Shown: positions 32,016-39,120 of the stretch, piece after piece | Numbering within the stretch: the stretch's first letter is position 1 | Layout of the letters: each line of letters opens with the position of its first letter | Assembly (NCBI RefSeq): GCF_903819335.1 | Contig: NZ_CAIJDE010000029.1 | Span: forward strand, 1-39,120 | Length of the DNA: 39,120 bases | Direction of reading: 5' to 3' | From: Flavobacterium panici | GTDB lineage: Bacteria; Bacteroidota; Bacteroidia; Flavobacteriales; Flavobacteriaceae | Notes under the pieces: generated by a model | Seen by the model: only the letters and a program-made list of their open reading frames with translations | Database searches by the model: none | What the model was told of the DNA's origin: nothing | Position numbers and translations under genes: made by a program

Positions 32016-32501
32016 TTACTGCTTTTCTTCGCTTTTTAATTGTAAAGCTCTTTGTAAAAAACTCTGATGAACAATTTTATTTTCGGCTTCATTAATGGCC
32101 TGAAGCAGGTTATTTTGATTATCGGCAATTTCGCTTAAAGCTTGTTTCATAACATCCCAGACAGGTTTCATCTGCTCGATTAGTTCCTGGCCTTTTGCAG
32201 TAAGCTGGAGGAGTCTTTTACGCTCGTCGATCTTATCTTTTTTAGAACGAATCAGTTTTTGCTTTTCGAGTTCTTTTAATAAACTTATGGTTGATGGATG
32301 TGTATAACCTATTTCATTAGCAATCTCCACCACGCTTAAAACTTCTTTATGATATAAAGTATAAATTACGGGAAACCATTTGGGTTCGAAATCAATTCCG
32401 TATGACTTGTAAAACAAGGCACCGTCTTTTCGCAATTGTTCGCTCAATCGCTGCAATCGTGTTGAAAGCGCCAATATTCCTGATTCGTCTATAATGTTCA
32501 T
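32016..32501 (-). CDS. MarR-family transcription regulator
   Basis: About 161 aa from the ATG at 32501, chosen over the frame's upstream extension because the GNAT gene ends two bases before it. A winged helix is visible around residues 45-110 (EVLSVVEIANEIGYTHPSTISLLKELEKQKLIRSKKDKIDERKRLLQLT), where the DERK/R pattern of the MarR wing is present. It probably represses its own operon: a 12-bp palindrome overlaps the -7 box at 33019-33033. MarR proteins typically respond to small lipophilic compounds; the ligand is not known. Confidence 0.9.
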   Translation of the reverse strand: MNIIDESGILALSTRLQRLSEQLRKDGALFYKSYGIDFEPKWFPVIYTLYHKEVLSVVEIANEIGYTHPSTISLLKELEKQKLIRSKKDKIDERKRLLQLTAKGQELIEQMKPVWDVMKQALSEIADNQNNLLQAINEAENKIVHQSFLQRALQLKSEEKQ

Positions 32502-32503
32502 CT

Positions 32504-32995
32504 TTATTTCTTTAGAGTTAAATGACAAAATACATTGTCTGGCGCCATTAAAGGAAATGCTTTTGGAAGCTTATCTTTCTCTATTCGCACGAAATCATTC
32601 TTTTCATAAAAACGCAATGCTGCTTCTAATATAGAAACGGTTCCCAAATATAAATCATTGATTCCATTTTCTTTGCAATAAATTATTAGTGTCTCTAATA
32701 ATTTTTGGGCGATTGAAAATTCTTTTCCGCGATATTCTTTCTTTACAAACATCTTTCGAATTGCTGCTTCTGTATCAGAAAATTTTACCAAAGCGATCGT
32801 TCCAACTAGTTCTTCCTTTATAAAAGCACCCCAAAAACCTCCTCCGCTGGCATAATAAAAATCATTAATAATAAGCAGGTCCGGCTGGTCTTCGATTGTA
32901 ATGGGAACATTAAATTCTTTTTGCTGAATGTTTAATATTAAATCGACAATAACATTTGAATATTGGTTTTCTATAGGTTTAATTTTTGGCTCCAT
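32504..32995 (-). CDS. GNAT-family N-acetyltransferase
   Basis: A 163-aa acetyltransferase. The acetyl-CoA-binding part shows VGTIALVKFSDTEAAIRKMFVKKEYRGKEFSIAQKLLETLI, with the R/Q-x-x-G-x-G/A-like pyrophosphate loop represented by EYRGKEFSIAQ. The EKNDFVRIEKDKLP C-terminal strand is typical. A substrate cannot be named. It is the first gene of the minus-strand run with MarR two bases downstream, an arrangement often seen for MarR-GNAT pairs in which the enzyme modifies the compound sensed. That role is inferred. Confidence 0.86.
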   Translation of the reverse strand: MEPKIKPIENQYSNVIVDLILNIQQKEFNVPITIEDQPDLLIINDFYYASGGGFWGAFIKEELVGTIALVKFSDTEAAIRKMFVKKEYRGKEFSIAQKLLETLIIYCKENGINDLYLGTVSILEAALRFYEKNDFVRIEKDKLPKAFPLMAPDNVFCHLTLKK

Positions 32996-33018
32996 GATAT
33001 TTTATTTTTTTTGTATTA

Positions 33019-33033
33019 CAAAACTACGTAGTT
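33019..33033 (-). promoter_or_regulatory. -7 box overlapped by a 12-bp palindrome
   Basis: On the minus strand TAGTTTTG (33026-33019) matches TAnnTTTG. AACTACGTAGTT (33022-33033) is a perfect palindrome overlapping it. It lies in the divergent gap between the GNAT-MarR run and hxlR, so binding would block the GNAT-MarR promoter. MarR is the natural candidate. Confidence 0.5.
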
Positions 33034-33115
33034 AAATACATAAATAAAAACATTTATTTAATTTTATGATTTATTTTATACTTTTGTTTGGTTAATGCCA
33101 CGAAGGCACTAAGAC

Positions 33116-33160
33116 ACAAAGTTTTTTTTTATGCCACAGATTAAAGGATTAAAATGATCT
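33116..33160. repeat. GCCACAGATTAAAGGATT repeat unit
   Basis: The unit AAAGTTTTTTTTTATGCC then ACAGATTAAAGGATTAAAATG recurs near 4985 and 7421, there joined to the R2 palindrome. Here it stands alone, close to the hxlR start. Confidence 0.5.
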
Positions 33161-33222
33161 TTTGAGATTAATACAAACAAAAAACTTAAAATTTCTTATA
33201 TAACTTATATGGTTTAAAAAAT

Positions 33223-33567
33223 ATGGCAAGAAATCAAAAGGAAGAAGTTCAGGCGCTTCAGGATACTATATATGTATTAGGTGGAAAATGGAAACTGCCT
33301 ATTATAAATTCGATCTGTAATGGAAATCATAGATTTAAAGATATTAAGGAAAGTATTCCTGGAATTACTTCGCGAATGTTATCGAAGGAATTAAAAGATA
33401 TGGAACTGAATAATTTGGTAAAAAGAACCGAAGATCGTGATGCAGAAGTTCCTATCCTTTATGAATCAACTTCTTATTGCCAATCTTTCGGGCCTATAAT
33501 TTTGGAAATGATTAAATGGGGAATTTCACATCGAAATCATATTAAGAATAGAGAACAAGAAGTTTAG
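33223..33567 (+). CDS. HxlR-family transcription regulator
   Basis: A 114-aa winged-helix protein. The family hallmark GGKWKLPIINSICNGNHRFKDIKESIPGITSRMLSKELKDMELNNLVKR is represented by the KWKLPII and IPGITSRMLSKELKDME parts at residues 22-58. The cysteine near the N-terminus used by redox-sensing members such as HypR is absent; cysteines occur only at the IC and YC positions (about 32 and 87). It is transcribed divergently from the GNAT-MarR run across a 227-base gap that holds a palindrome. The ligand and targets are unknown. Confidence 0.9.
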   Translation: MARNQKEEVQALQDTIYVLGGKWKLPIINSICNGNHRFKDIKESIPGITSRMLSKELKDMELNNLVKRTEDRDAEVPILYESTSYCQSFGPIILEMIKWGISHRNHIKNREQEV

Positions 33568-33817
33568 AATATTTCTTATAGTATTAGAAATTCAAGCTAA
33601 TAATTGGTCATTTAAGTTTTTTCTTAAGAAACAAAAAGTTTTTTTTCACTCTACATATATCTTAACTGAAAGATATTCAAAAAGTTAAACCATCTTCAAA
33701 TAAAATATTTTAAAACTCTCGAAAATTATTAAAACTGAATTATCGATTTAATCGTAAGTACGAAGGATTAGATATTTAGTCGATCATTATTTTCTATTAA
33801 TTTTAAAAGATTGAAAC

Positions 33818-34072
33818 GTGGATAAATTGAGCATTCAAAGATTAAAAAAGACTTTATTATATCTGGAGAGCAAACATCGTGAACTAAAAAGACAAAACGA
33901 TAACGATACACGAAGTATTGAATCGATGATAAAGTATCTTAAAAAAGATATGCTGGAACAGTTTAATTTAACCGATTATGATATCTATATTAAGGAAGAA
34001 ACTAAAAACACTGAAATTTTTATTCGCAGTGTCAAAACTATAATAGATGAACTTTCGTCTTGTGAAGTTTAA
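33818..34072 (+). CDS. Small coiled-coil protein of unknown function, 84 aa
   Basis: An 84-aa frame starting at GTG, the first start after the upstream stops; no ATG is in frame near it. Residues 6-45 are rich in charged heptads (RLKKTLLYLESKHRELKRQ) and look helical, ending in a short beta or helical part (DYDIYIKEETKNTEIFIRS). It has no signal peptide. I do not recognise the family. It lies alone between HxlR and the long control region of the collar gene. Composition and length are plausible for a gene, but no strong translation signal is visible. Confidence 0.5.
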   Translation: MDKLSIQRLKKTLLYLESKHRELKRQNDNDTRSIESMIKYLKKDMLEQFNLTDYDIYIKEETKNTEIFIRSVKTIIDELSSCEV

Positions 34073-34153
34073 AAATTAGCAAATCCCATACTGAAGTTAT
34101 TCTTCAAATCTCTAAACTGCATCAATATCCATTTTTAAGGATATTCTTTAAAT

Positions 34154-34221
34154 AAACTGTCAGGAACATTTTTCGAAAGCCTTAATAAATAAGATAACGA
34201 AGATATAGTTCCTGACAGTTT
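34154..34221. other. Large inverted repeat AAACTGTCAGGAAC / GTTCCTGACAGTTT
   Basis: A perfect 14-bp stem (34154-34167 with 34208-34221) enclosing 40 bases. On the plus strand it is followed by GTTTTTACTTA, so it may end the transcript of the small gene at 33818. It could also be a small transposon remnant. Confidence 0.4.
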
Positions 34222-34229
34222 GTTTTTAC

Positions 34230-34756
34230 TTACACTCTAAATCAGTATATTATACAATAATATTTTTTATTTGCCTCGAAAAAATCTGACAAATATTTAA
34301 TTTTTATTTGTAAGCTTTTATTTATCTTTATTTTATTCTTTATTAACGAAGAAACTTACAAACTAAAAACTGCAAATGAAATCGTTTGTGTTTTTAACTT
34401 TATTTATACAAAAAAGCCTTATAAAATAAACCTTACACGCCTTTATTAAAAAGCCATTTCATGACAAGAAAAACCTGTTCTATGACATATTTTTCCTTGT
34501 TAACCTATTTGAAATCTAATTTTAATCCTGAATTAAAACCATAAAAGTTTATTGATTCAATTTAAAAATGTAGGAACTATTTTTTTAGTAAAATACTCTC
34601 TACCTTAAAAATCAGGTATAAACACCTGTTTTAAAAATAGTTACATTCAAGTAACTTAGCGTTGTAATAAAAAACTGTCAGAGTGTTTTTTTAACCAAAT
34701 CTGGCAAATTATAAATAAATCAAAATAACTAATACTAACTATTAATCAGAAAAATT
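34230..34756 (+). promoter_or_regulatory. AT-rich control region of the collar-protein gene
   Basis: No gene is visible in this stretch. It contains the inverted repeats CAGGT-ATAAAC-ACCTG (34613-34628) and AGTTAC-ATTCAA-GTAACT (34639-34656), and then TAGCGTTG, one base from TAnnTTTG (34657-34664). These could be operators and a -7 box around 90 bases upstream of the start. None of this is certain. Confidence 0.35.
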
Positions 34757-35350
34757 ATGAATGACATTTTTTTAGGATCAATTATGGCTTTTGGATTTAC
34801 TTTTAATCCTAGGGGCTGGCAAACTTGCAGCGGTCAATTAATTTCAATTGCTCAAAATACTGCCCTATTTTCATTACTTGGTACTACTTACGGCGGAAAT
34901 GGACAAACTACTTTTGCTTTGCCAGATTTAAGAGGACGCAGCATGGTTGGTGTTGGTAACGGACCTGGCTTAACTCCTATTGTTTATGGACAAGTTGGTG
35001 GAACTGAAAACACTACACTAACTATAAACAATATGCCGCAGCACAATCACCAGCTTATTCCTGGAACTGGTGCTGGTCAGGTAAATTTAGCTTTTACTGC
35101 AAATGCTTTTACTGGCGGGACAAATTCTAATGAAACTGACAACGGTAATAACTTCTTTGCATCTGGTGGAGCTACACCAGCTATTTACAGTGAGCCAACT
35201 GCAAATACAACCAAACTTGGTGGTATAACTGCAAGTATATCTGGTTCTACAACTATTGCAGGAGGCTCTCAGGCATTTAGCATTAGAGATCCATATTTGG
35301 GTATTAATCTTTGTATTGCTATGGAAGGAATTTTCCCTTCTCGTAACTAA
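34757..35350 (+). CDS. Phage-tail-collar-like (microcystin-dependent) protein
   Basis: A 197-aa protein of the Tail_Collar family, often named microcystin-dependent protein (MdpB). The N-terminal MNDIFLGSIMAFGFTFNPRGWQTCSGQLISI and the ALFSLLGTTYGGNGQTTFALPDLRGR segment are the family markers, followed by a Gly/Thr/Asn-rich middle (TANAFTGGTNSNETDNG) and a short C-terminal beta region ending GINLCIAMEGIFPSRN. There is no signal peptide, as usual in this family. The function in bacteria is not settled. It heads a short plus-strand group followed by a terminator, a substrate-binding-fold gene and a large secreted repeat protein. Confidence 0.9.
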   Translation: MNDIFLGSIMAFGFTFNPRGWQTCSGQLISIAQNTALFSLLGTTYGGNGQTTFALPDLRGRSMVGVGNGPGLTPIVYGQVGGTENTTLTINNMPQHNHQLIPGTGAGQVNLAFTANAFTGGTNSNETDNGNNFFASGGATPAIYSEPTANTTKLGGITASISGSTTIAGGSQAFSIRDPYLGINLCIAMEGIFPSRN

Positions 35351-35362
35351 TATCAAATTATA

Positions 35363-35396
35363 AAAACAGAGGTATTCCTGCCTCTGTTTTTTTTTA
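35363..35396 (+). terminator. Terminator of the collar-protein gene
   Basis: AAAACAGAGG (35363-35372) pairs with CCTCTGTTTT (35381-35390), 10 bp without mismatch, 8-base loop, followed by nine Ts. It lies between the collar and substrate-binding-like genes, only 11 bases before the next start. Confidence 0.85.
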
Positions 35397-35406
35397 ATCA
35401 AATTTT

Positions 35407-36543
35407 ATGGATAACGACATCAAAATAGGAATTTTAATTCCAAAGTCACAACAGTATCCCGGCCTGGATAAAGATTTTATGCGAGGTTTAAAACTTAACA
35501 ATCTCAAAACAAAATTTTTTGTCGAAAGTATAGGTATTGGTGCAGACGATAAAATAATAATTGAGAAAATTCAGAAATTAAATTTTCAGGAAGATGTATC
35601 TATTATTATAGGTTTTTTTGGTCATTATAATGTAGCCGAAGTTTATAAATATGCTTCAAACAATGATATTTTATTAATCGCAGCAGATTTAGGAGCAACA
35701 TTACCTTATGAAACTGTAACTCCAAAAGGGGTTTACATTAATTCATTTGGATTAACTGAATCCTGCTATCATTTAGGAAATTATCTAACAACAAGCAAAA
35801 AGTATAAAAAAATTGCCACTTCGACTTCGTTTTATGACTCTGGTTATGGTATGCTGAGTGCTATTGAATATGCATTTAAGGAAGATAGTAATTTTTCAGG
35901 ACATTACATTACTCCTTTTGTACCAAGAGAAGATGAAGCCATATATATGGATAAGAATATTAATAATCAGGAACCTGATGCCGTTTTTGCATTTTACAGC
36001 GGTATATATGCCGAAGAAAATGCTGGTTTTGTAAGTCAAAATAAGATTACACAAAAATATCCTTTTTATGTAACTCCTTTTTTTATCAATGATAAAATAT
36101 TAGAAAACTACAAAACCAATCCACACAATCTTTATGTAGTAAGTTCATGGATGCAAAATGATACTGAAACATTAGATTTCACCTCCGAATATCTAAATAC
36201 TTATTCTGAAAGTCCATCAGTATTTTCAATTTTAGGATATGAAAACGGACTGATATTAAAGAACATTCTTCTAAATGCAAAAGATTTTAGTTTGAATTCT
36301 TTAATTGAAGAGATAAACAAATTAAATATTGTGGGTCCAAGAGGGGCTATTCACTTTGACAAGGAGACAAACAGAACAATATTTAATCATTATATCTACG
36401 AATTAAATTTAGATTCCCTTAATAATATAAGCTTTAGAAAAATTGAGACATTGATAAATGACGGAAATTTTATTAAGGCTTTCACTTCATTTACAAAGCC
36501 TGATAAACAAGGCGGTTGGCACAATGCTTATTTATGTCATTAA
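35407..36543 (+). CDS. Substrate-binding-fold protein (Peripla_BP_6-like) without signal peptide
   Basis: A 378-aa protein with the two-lobed periplasmic-binding fold of branched-chain amino-acid binding proteins. Landmarks are KIGILIPKSQQYPGLDKDFMRGLKL at the start, VSIIIGFFGHYNVAEVYKYASNNDILLIAADLGA, and VFAFYSGIYAEENAGFVSQNK later. The protein starts directly with the fold; there is no signal peptide or lipobox. It therefore seems cytoplasmic, or it is exported by another route. The gene starts 11 bases after the terminator of the collar gene and ends 15 bases before the secreted repeat protein. Its ligand is unknown. No permease or ATPase genes are next to it, so it is not a normal ABC importer component. 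Confidence 0.8.
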   Translation: MDNDIKIGILIPKSQQYPGLDKDFMRGLKLNNLKTKFFVESIGIGADDKIIIEKIQKLNFQEDVSIIIGFFGHYNVAEVYKYASNNDILLIAADLGATLPYETVTPKGVYINSFGLTESCYHLGNYLTTSKKYKKIATSTSFYDSGYGMLSAIEYAFKEDSNFSGHYITPFVPREDEAIYMDKNINNQEPDAVFAFYSGIYAEENAGFVSQNKITQKYPFYVTPFFINDKILENYKTNPHNLYVVSSWMQNDTETLDFTSEYLNTYSESPSVFSILGYENGLILKNILLNAKDFSLNSLIEEINKLNIVGPRGAIHFDKETNRTIFNHYIYELNLDSLNNISFRKIETLINDGNFIKAFTSFTKPDKQGGWHNAYLCH

Positions 36544-36557
36544 CTAAAACGTATGTT

Positions 36558-39120
36558 ATGAAAAAAAAATTACTCTTATTTATTATGCTCTTGTGCACAT
36601 TTTTTGTGCAGCAAAAAGCAAATGCCCAACTGGGCCCGGGAGATATAGCCTTTATTGGTTATAACACGAGTCCTTTAGACGGATATTCTTTTATTGTTCT
36701 GAAAGATATATCGGCCGGGACAGTTGTTTATTTTACTGAACGCGGATGGAATGGTACAACCTGGGTACTAGGAAGTACAGAACCACATCTAATATGGACA
36801 GTACCCGCATTTACTCCGGTAGGAACTATTGTTTCGGTAATGGAAACATCTGCCGACACTTTTACAGTAACGGGTACGACGGGTATTGGTTATGCTCCTG
36901 GCTTTACTACAGGATTTAACCTTAGTGGTGGTGATCAGATGTTAGCTTATCAATCATCTACAGGTGTTCAACCCGTCTTACCAGACCTTCCAACTTTTAT
37001 AGCAGGGGTTCACGGTGATTATAATTCAGCTGATTATGACTCAACAACTAAATGGAATCTAGCTGGTACGACTGGGGGAAATGCAAGTGCTTTACCATCT
37101 GGATTAACTAATGGATCAACTTGTATTTCTTTATTCCCGGCACCAGGTCCAGAATATCCAAATGCTAAATATAATGGTACGTTAACAGGTAATGTTACTA
37201 CTTTATTAGGCCTTATCAATAATCCGGCAAACTGGCTTATTGATACGAATACTGCTAGTCCAACTAACTATGCTATAACAGCGGCTAGTTATCCAACTCC
37301 ATCTATATCTACAACGCCGCCGGTATTTACTTTGCAGCCAACCAGCAAAACTATTTGCCCTACTGCTAATACTTCATTTTCAGTTGCTGCAACTAATGCT
37401 ACCAGTCTTCAATGGCAGGTTGATTACGGAAGTGGTTTTACTAACATTTCGAATGGTGGTGTTTACTCAATCGTAACTTCTATAGGTACCAGCAGTACTT
37501 CTACACTAACGATAACAGGTGCTACATCTGCAATGAATGCTTACATTTATCGTTGTGTTGCTGGAGGAGCTTCTTCTGTAAATTCGAATTCTGCAACATT
37601 AACCGTTCCAACGGCACTTAGCAGTTCAATTTCATCACAAAGTAATGCGAGTACATACGGTGCTAATAATGGTTCGGCTACGATTAGTGTTACGGGCGGA
37701 ACTACTCCTTATTTCTATTCATGGTCTCCATCTGGAGGAACAGCGGCTACTGCTTCTGGTCTTACTGCGGGGACTTATACCGTAACGATTACTGATAGTA
37801 CTCCTAATGGCCTTGGAGGATGTAATAAAACTCAAACTGTAACTATTACTGAACCTGCGGGTTCTATTGTATCAACAACATCATTGAGTGCGTTTTCAAG
37901 CTGTGGTGGTGCTTCAACAGCACAAAGTTTTACAATAAGTGGTGGTGGTTTAACCTCATCTTTGGATGTATTAGCTCCTACTGGTTTTGAAATTTCTACA
38001 TCAGTAGCTGGTATTTACACTAACAATATTTCTTTTCCTAACGTAGGCGGTGTTGTAACAACTAAAACCATATATGCTCGTTTAGCGGCATCAGCTACAG
38101 GAACGCCATCTGGTAATATTACTGTTTCTTCAACAGGTATAACAACTAAAAATGTTGCGGTTACAGGAAGTATGAATACTATAGCTTTTACAGCTCAGCC
38201 ATCTGCAAGTATAATTTGTGCAGGGGCTAATACAACTTTCACAGCTACAGCTTCAAATGCTACAGGATATCAATGGCAAGTAGATCAGGGTGCTGGTTTT
38301 GCTAATGTTCCAGCTGCTGCGCCATATTCTGGTACAACTACTGCAACATTAACTATTACTGGCGCAACTGCTGGGTTAAACGGATATATCTACAGAGTTG
38401 TAGCTTCAGGAACATGTCCATCTGCCACTTCAAACAACGCAGCTTTGACTATTAACACGGCTCCGGCTATTACAGCACAGCCATCTGCAAGTACAATTTG
38501 TGCAGGTGCTAATACAACTTTTTCTACAACAGCCTCAGGTGCTACAGGTTATCAATGGCAGGTAGATCAGGGTGCTGGTTTTGCTAATGTTCCGGCTGCT
38601 GCGCCATATTCTGGTACAACTAGTGCAACATTAACTATCACTGGTGCAACTGCGGGATTAAGCGGCTATATCTATAGAGTTGTTGCTACAGGTGCATGTA
38701 CTCCTAATGCAACTTCAAATAGTGCATCTTTAACGGTAAATCAAGCGCCGGCAATTACTGCACAGCCATCTGCCAGTACAATTTGTGCAGGTGCTAATAC
38801 TACTTTTTCTGCAACAGCATCAAATGCTACAGGCTATCAATGGCAGGTAGATCAGGGCGCTGGTTATGCTAATGTTCCAGCTGCTGCACCATATTCTGGT
38901 ACAACTTCTGCAACACTAACTATCACAGGTGCAACTGCGGGATTAAACGGGTACGTTTACAGAGTTGTTGCTACTGGTTCATGTACACCTAATGCAACTT
39001 CAAACGGTGCTGCTTTAACTGTAAATCAAGCTCCGGCAATCACTGCACAGCCAACTGATAGTGCTATTTGTTCTGGATCTAACACAACATTTAGCGCTTC
39101 AGTTTCAAATGCTACAGGAT
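36558..39120 (+). CDS. Large secreted repeat protein, N-terminal part (runs off the window)
   Basis: An open frame of 854 codons from the ATG at 36558 to the window end, without stops. It has a signal peptide (residues 1-23, ending ANAQ). An N-terminal domain (about 24-250, PGDIAFIGYNTSPLDG, YFTERGW) is followed by an Ig-like domain (about 258-345), a SprB-type repeat (about 355-433, GGTTPYFYSWSPSGG and AGTYTVTITD), a further beta domain (434-542), then four or more 94-95-aa Ig-like repeats from about residue 545 (QPSASTICAGANTTFS, GYQWQVDQGAGFANVP, YIYRVVASGTC). It is likely a surface adhesin or a type IX-secreted protein; the C-terminal sorting domain would be outside the window. Confidence 0.9.
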   Translation, partial: MKKKLLLFIMLLCTFFVQQKANAQLGPGDIAFIGYNTSPLDGYSFIVLKDISAGTVVYFTERGWNGTTWVLGSTEPHLIWTVPAFTPVGTIVSVMETSADTFTVTGTTGIGYAPGFTTGFNLSGGDQMLAYQSSTGVQPVLPDLPTFIAGVHGDYNSADYDSTTKWNLAGTTGGNASALPSGLTNGSTCISLFPAPGPEYPNAKYNGTLTGNVTTLLGLINNPANWLIDTNTASPTNYAITAASYPTPSISTTPPVFTLQPTSKTICPTANTSFSVAATNATSLQWQVDYGSGFTNISNGGVYSIVTSIGTSSTSTLTITGATSAMNAYIYRCVAGGASSVNSNSATLTVPTALSSSISSQSNASTYGANNGSATISVTGGTTPYFYSWSPSGGTAATASGLTAGTYTVTITDSTPNGLGGCNKTQTVTITEPAGSIVSTTSLSAFSSCGGASTAQSFTISGGGLTSSLDVLAPTGFEISTSVAGIYTNNISFPNVGGVVTTKTIYARLAASATGTPSGNITVSSTGITTKNVAVTGSMNTIAFTAQPSASIICAGANTTFTATASNATGYQWQVDQGAGFANVPAAAPYSGTTTATLTITGATAGLNGYIYRVVASGTCPSATSNNAALTINTAPAITAQPSASTICAGANTTFSTTASGATGYQWQVDQGAGFANVPAAAPYSGTTSATLTITGATAGLSGYIYRVVATGACTPNATSNSASLTVNQAPAITAQPSASTICAGANTTFSATASNATGYQWQVDQGAGYANVPAAAPYSGTTSATLTITGATAGLNGYVYRVVATGSCTPNATSNGAALTVNQAPAITAQPTDSAICSGSNTTFSASVSNATG
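38196..39120 (+). repeat. Tandem 282-285-base repeats in the secreted protein gene
   Basis: The unit starting CAGCCATCTGCAAGT begins at 38196, 38478, 38763 and 39048, giving spacings of 282, 285 and 285 bases (94-95 codons). Units are highly similar at DNA level, for example CAATGGCAGGTAGATCAGGG in each. A diverged older unit starts near 37335. Confidence 0.9.

Noticed and set aside
34757..35350. A prophage tail module
   Set aside because: The collar-like protein stands without any phage structural, lysis or integrase genes; such proteins occur as stand-alone genes in Bacteroidota.
35407..36543. Part of an ABC importer operon
   Set aside because: No permease or ATPase gene is near and the protein has no signal peptide.

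Overview
The window looks like a chromosomal segment of a Flavobacterium-type member of the Bacteroidota. The evidence is the AT-rich DNA, promoters of the TTG-N19/20-TAnnTTTG type (best at 8684-8713 and 27144-27174), weak Shine-Dalgarno signals, Bacteroidota-style families (LytTR/LytS pair, T6SS-iii VgrG, SprB-type repeats, microcystin-dependent collar protein) and many intergenic palindromic repeats. No rRNA or canonical tRNA was found.

Layout. 1-2.0 kb: a LytS-like histidine kinase and LytTR regulator on the minus strand. 2.3-8.4 kb: a minus-strand row of stress and detoxification genes (DUF1223 thioredoxin-like protein, Ohr, two Asp-nucleophile alpha/beta hydrolases, a cupin, an SDR) separated by palindromic repeats. 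The two hydrolase promoters share the same paired direct repeats. 8.7-12.7 kb: a compact plus-strand operon of KaiC, two different KaiB proteins, a PAS histidine kinase and a single-domain response regulator. This is a KaiA-less Kai-type module with its own two-component output. 12.7-13.3 kb: a conserved-looking structured intergenic element, a tRNA-sized structured segment and a 77-aa gene.

13.5-18.1 kb: a T6SS VgrG with a small tail-like ORF, a DUF2235 (Tle1-like) lipase effector and an overlapping DUF2931-like lipoprotein, probably the immunity protein. The module is bracketed by the 77-aa gene and a second copy of that gene's 3' end plus its terminator. 18.3-22.7 kb: an exported protein of unknown function and a McrB/McrC type IV restriction pair, which overlaps a convergent exported two-lobed aspartic protease. 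23.9-24.4 kb is repeat-rich.

24.4-30 kb: a large lipoprotein with a Gly/Arg-rich tail, an OsmC protein, a serine alpha/beta hydrolase and OxyR with both redox cysteines. 30.3-33.6 kb: a minus-strand run of GNAT, MarR, AraC and siderophore-interacting (FAD) genes divergent from an HxlR regulator. 33.8-39.1 kb: a small unknown gene, a long control region, a phage-tail-collar-like protein, a substrate-binding-fold protein without a signal peptide, and the first 854 codons of a large secreted repeat protein that runs off the window.

The most interesting points are the Kai-type operon, the gene-tail duplication bracketing the T6SS cassette, the tRNA-sized element upstream of the duplicated gene, and the shared direct-repeat promoters. 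All function statements rest on reading motifs by eye; no database search was run.
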